Shown here piece after piece: positions 58,653 to 64,000 of a stretch of DNA of 64,000 nt. A model generated the notes under the pieces. The model searched no databases. It had not been told where the DNA came from and saw nothing but the letters and a program-made list of their open reading frames with translations. Numbering within the stretch: the first letter of the stretch is position 1; each line of letters starts with the position of its first letter. Location of the stretch: the NCBI RefSeq assembly GCF_964340395.1, contig NC_135556.1:17918142-17982141 (forward strand). The letters run 5' to 3'. Source of the DNA: Glandiceps talaboti. Its lineage: Eukaryota; Hemichordata; Enteropneusta; Spengelidae. The position numbers were made by a program, and so were the translations under genes.

Positions 58653-59519
58653 CTATGCAACGTATATTTGGTAGACCTTCACACAATTATTTCCCCAATC
58701 TGATACATACAGTTTCTGATTGCTCCCAATATTGAGACTGACAGCTAAACCTTCTGGATGGCTCAGATCATGACTTTCACTGTCTATCCTGTCAATGAAT
58801 GTACCATCAGACTTGAACCGCTGGAGTCTGTTGTAGCCACCACCAAGTACATCTTGAAATTCAGCCACAATCACGTTGTCCTCCTTATCAACAGCAACTC
58901 CAGTTGGCCAAAAGATGTGTCCGGCTTTTTGGCCTCGTAAACTGAACTGATGACTGTAATTCCCATCAGTGTCAAACACCTTGACAGCCTGACTAACACT
59001 ATCTGAGATGTAAATATTACCATCTTGGGCTGTGGCAACGTACAGTGGAAACCGAAATTCGTTCAGTCCCTGTCCAGCACCACCGATAGTCTTAACATAG
59101 CTTCCATACATGTCGTAGAAAACTAAACATTTGATGTCCCTGTCTACAACATAAAAACTACCATCGTGCCTGACTGTAATACCCCATGGTCCATGGATTT
59201 CATGATAGCCTACCTGGTCAATCATCTGTCCATGTCTGTCAAAGACAAGAATCTTACAGTTGCTGTAATCGGTCACTAAGATGCTATCATCTCTTGTAAC
59301 AGCTATGTCTACTGGATCGAAAGGCCTCTTGAAGTTATCATAGGAGAAGTGGTATTTATATTGTCCATTGCGGTCAAAGACCTGAACTCTACTATTTCCA
59401 CGATCAGCAACAACAACTTCACCTGCATGCCATGCTGCAAGTCCACATGGTTGTTTGAGTTGCCCTTCCTTTGAACCTTCTCTCCCTATGGTCTGTAGAA
59501 GTTGTTTTGATAGTGACAT
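58653..59519 (-). CDS. NHL-repeat protein, six blades, single exon (288 aa)
   Basis: A beta-propeller of six NHL repeats. Landmarks include QPCGLAAWHAGEVVVADRGN, DPVDIAVTRDDSILVTDYSN, GPWGITVRHDGSFYVVDRD, FPLYVATAQDGNIYISDSVS, WPTGVAVDKEDNVIVAEF and HPEGLAVSLN, then LYVSDWGNNCVKVY. Such propellers bind RNA or protein, often at the C-terminus of TRIM2/3/71-type E3 ligases. The chosen start ATG at 59519 gives MSLSKQLLQTIG, and an in-frame TGA lies just upstream of 59549. A good acceptor (CTTCTACAG/ACCATA) at 59492 allows a spliced upstream part (RING/B-box/filamin) that I could not find in the window. Stop TAG at 58653. Confidence 0.85.
   Translation of the reverse strand: MSLSKQLLQTIGREGSKEGQLKQPCGLAAWHAGEVVVADRGNSRVQVFDRNGQYKYHFSYDNFKRPFDPVDIAVTRDDSILVTDYSNCKILVFDRHGQMIDQVGYHEIHGPWGITVRHDGSFYVVDRDIKCLVFYDMYGSYVKTIGGAGQGLNEFRFPLYVATAQDGNIYISDSVSQAVKVFDTDGNYSHQFSLRGQKAGHIFWPTGVAVDKEDNVIVAEFQDVLGGGYNRLQRFKSDGTFIDRIDSESHDLSHPEGLAVSLNIGSNQKLYVSDWGNNCVKVYQIYVA

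Positions 59520-64000
<4,481 letters not shown>

Overview
This is animal nuclear DNA: intron-split genes with GT/AG junctions, long AT-rich introns, many microsatellites and minisatellites, a tRNA-derived SINE, MITE-like elements and a very large satellite array. The gene families (a NIDO/AMOP/VWD protein, a monoamine-oxidase-like flavoprotein, a cytosolic-type sialidase, an NHL propeller protein) and the repeat style fit a marine invertebrate, perhaps a hemichordate, cephalochordate, echinoderm or lophotrochozoan. I cannot name the species from sequence alone.

Layout. (1) 96-6576, minus: twelve phase-consistent exons of a SUSD2/mucin-4-like extracellular protein (NIDO, IPT-like, AMOP, VWD), running off the left edge. 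(2) 6577-11744: mostly non-coding, with hairpins, a foldback element at 7860-8396 full of microsatellites, and one possible orphan exon at 9185-9321. (3) 11745-22425, minus: a complete 14-exon monoamine-oxidase-like gene (522 aa, tail-anchored) that lacks the flavin-linking Cys and the aromatic-cage Tyr pair. A SINE and splice-site-spanning minisatellites lie in its introns. (4) 23265-40985: a giant imperfect palindrome. Two arrays of a 179+179 bp dimeric satellite point in opposite directions. Homologous flanks occur in inverted orientation at the outer ends, and a LINE relic lies at the centre. (5) 42588-51803, plus: a GH33 sialidase with an apparently intact active site and a pair of equal-length, phase-locked, homologous alternative exons. 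Its first coding exon was not found. (6) 51804-58600: intergenic, with MITEs and two large minisatellites (53 bp and about 48 bp units). (7) 58653-59519, minus: a six-blade NHL-repeat protein in one exon. (8) 59520-64000: non-coding, with a 160-bp CT run and low-copy repeats.

The genes do not look like one pathway; they are ordinary neighbours in an animal genome. The most unusual items are the giant foldback-like satellite structure, the mutually exclusive exon pair in the sialidase, the catalytically altered MAO-like protein, and three minisatellites that each seem to have grown out of an exon-intron junction.
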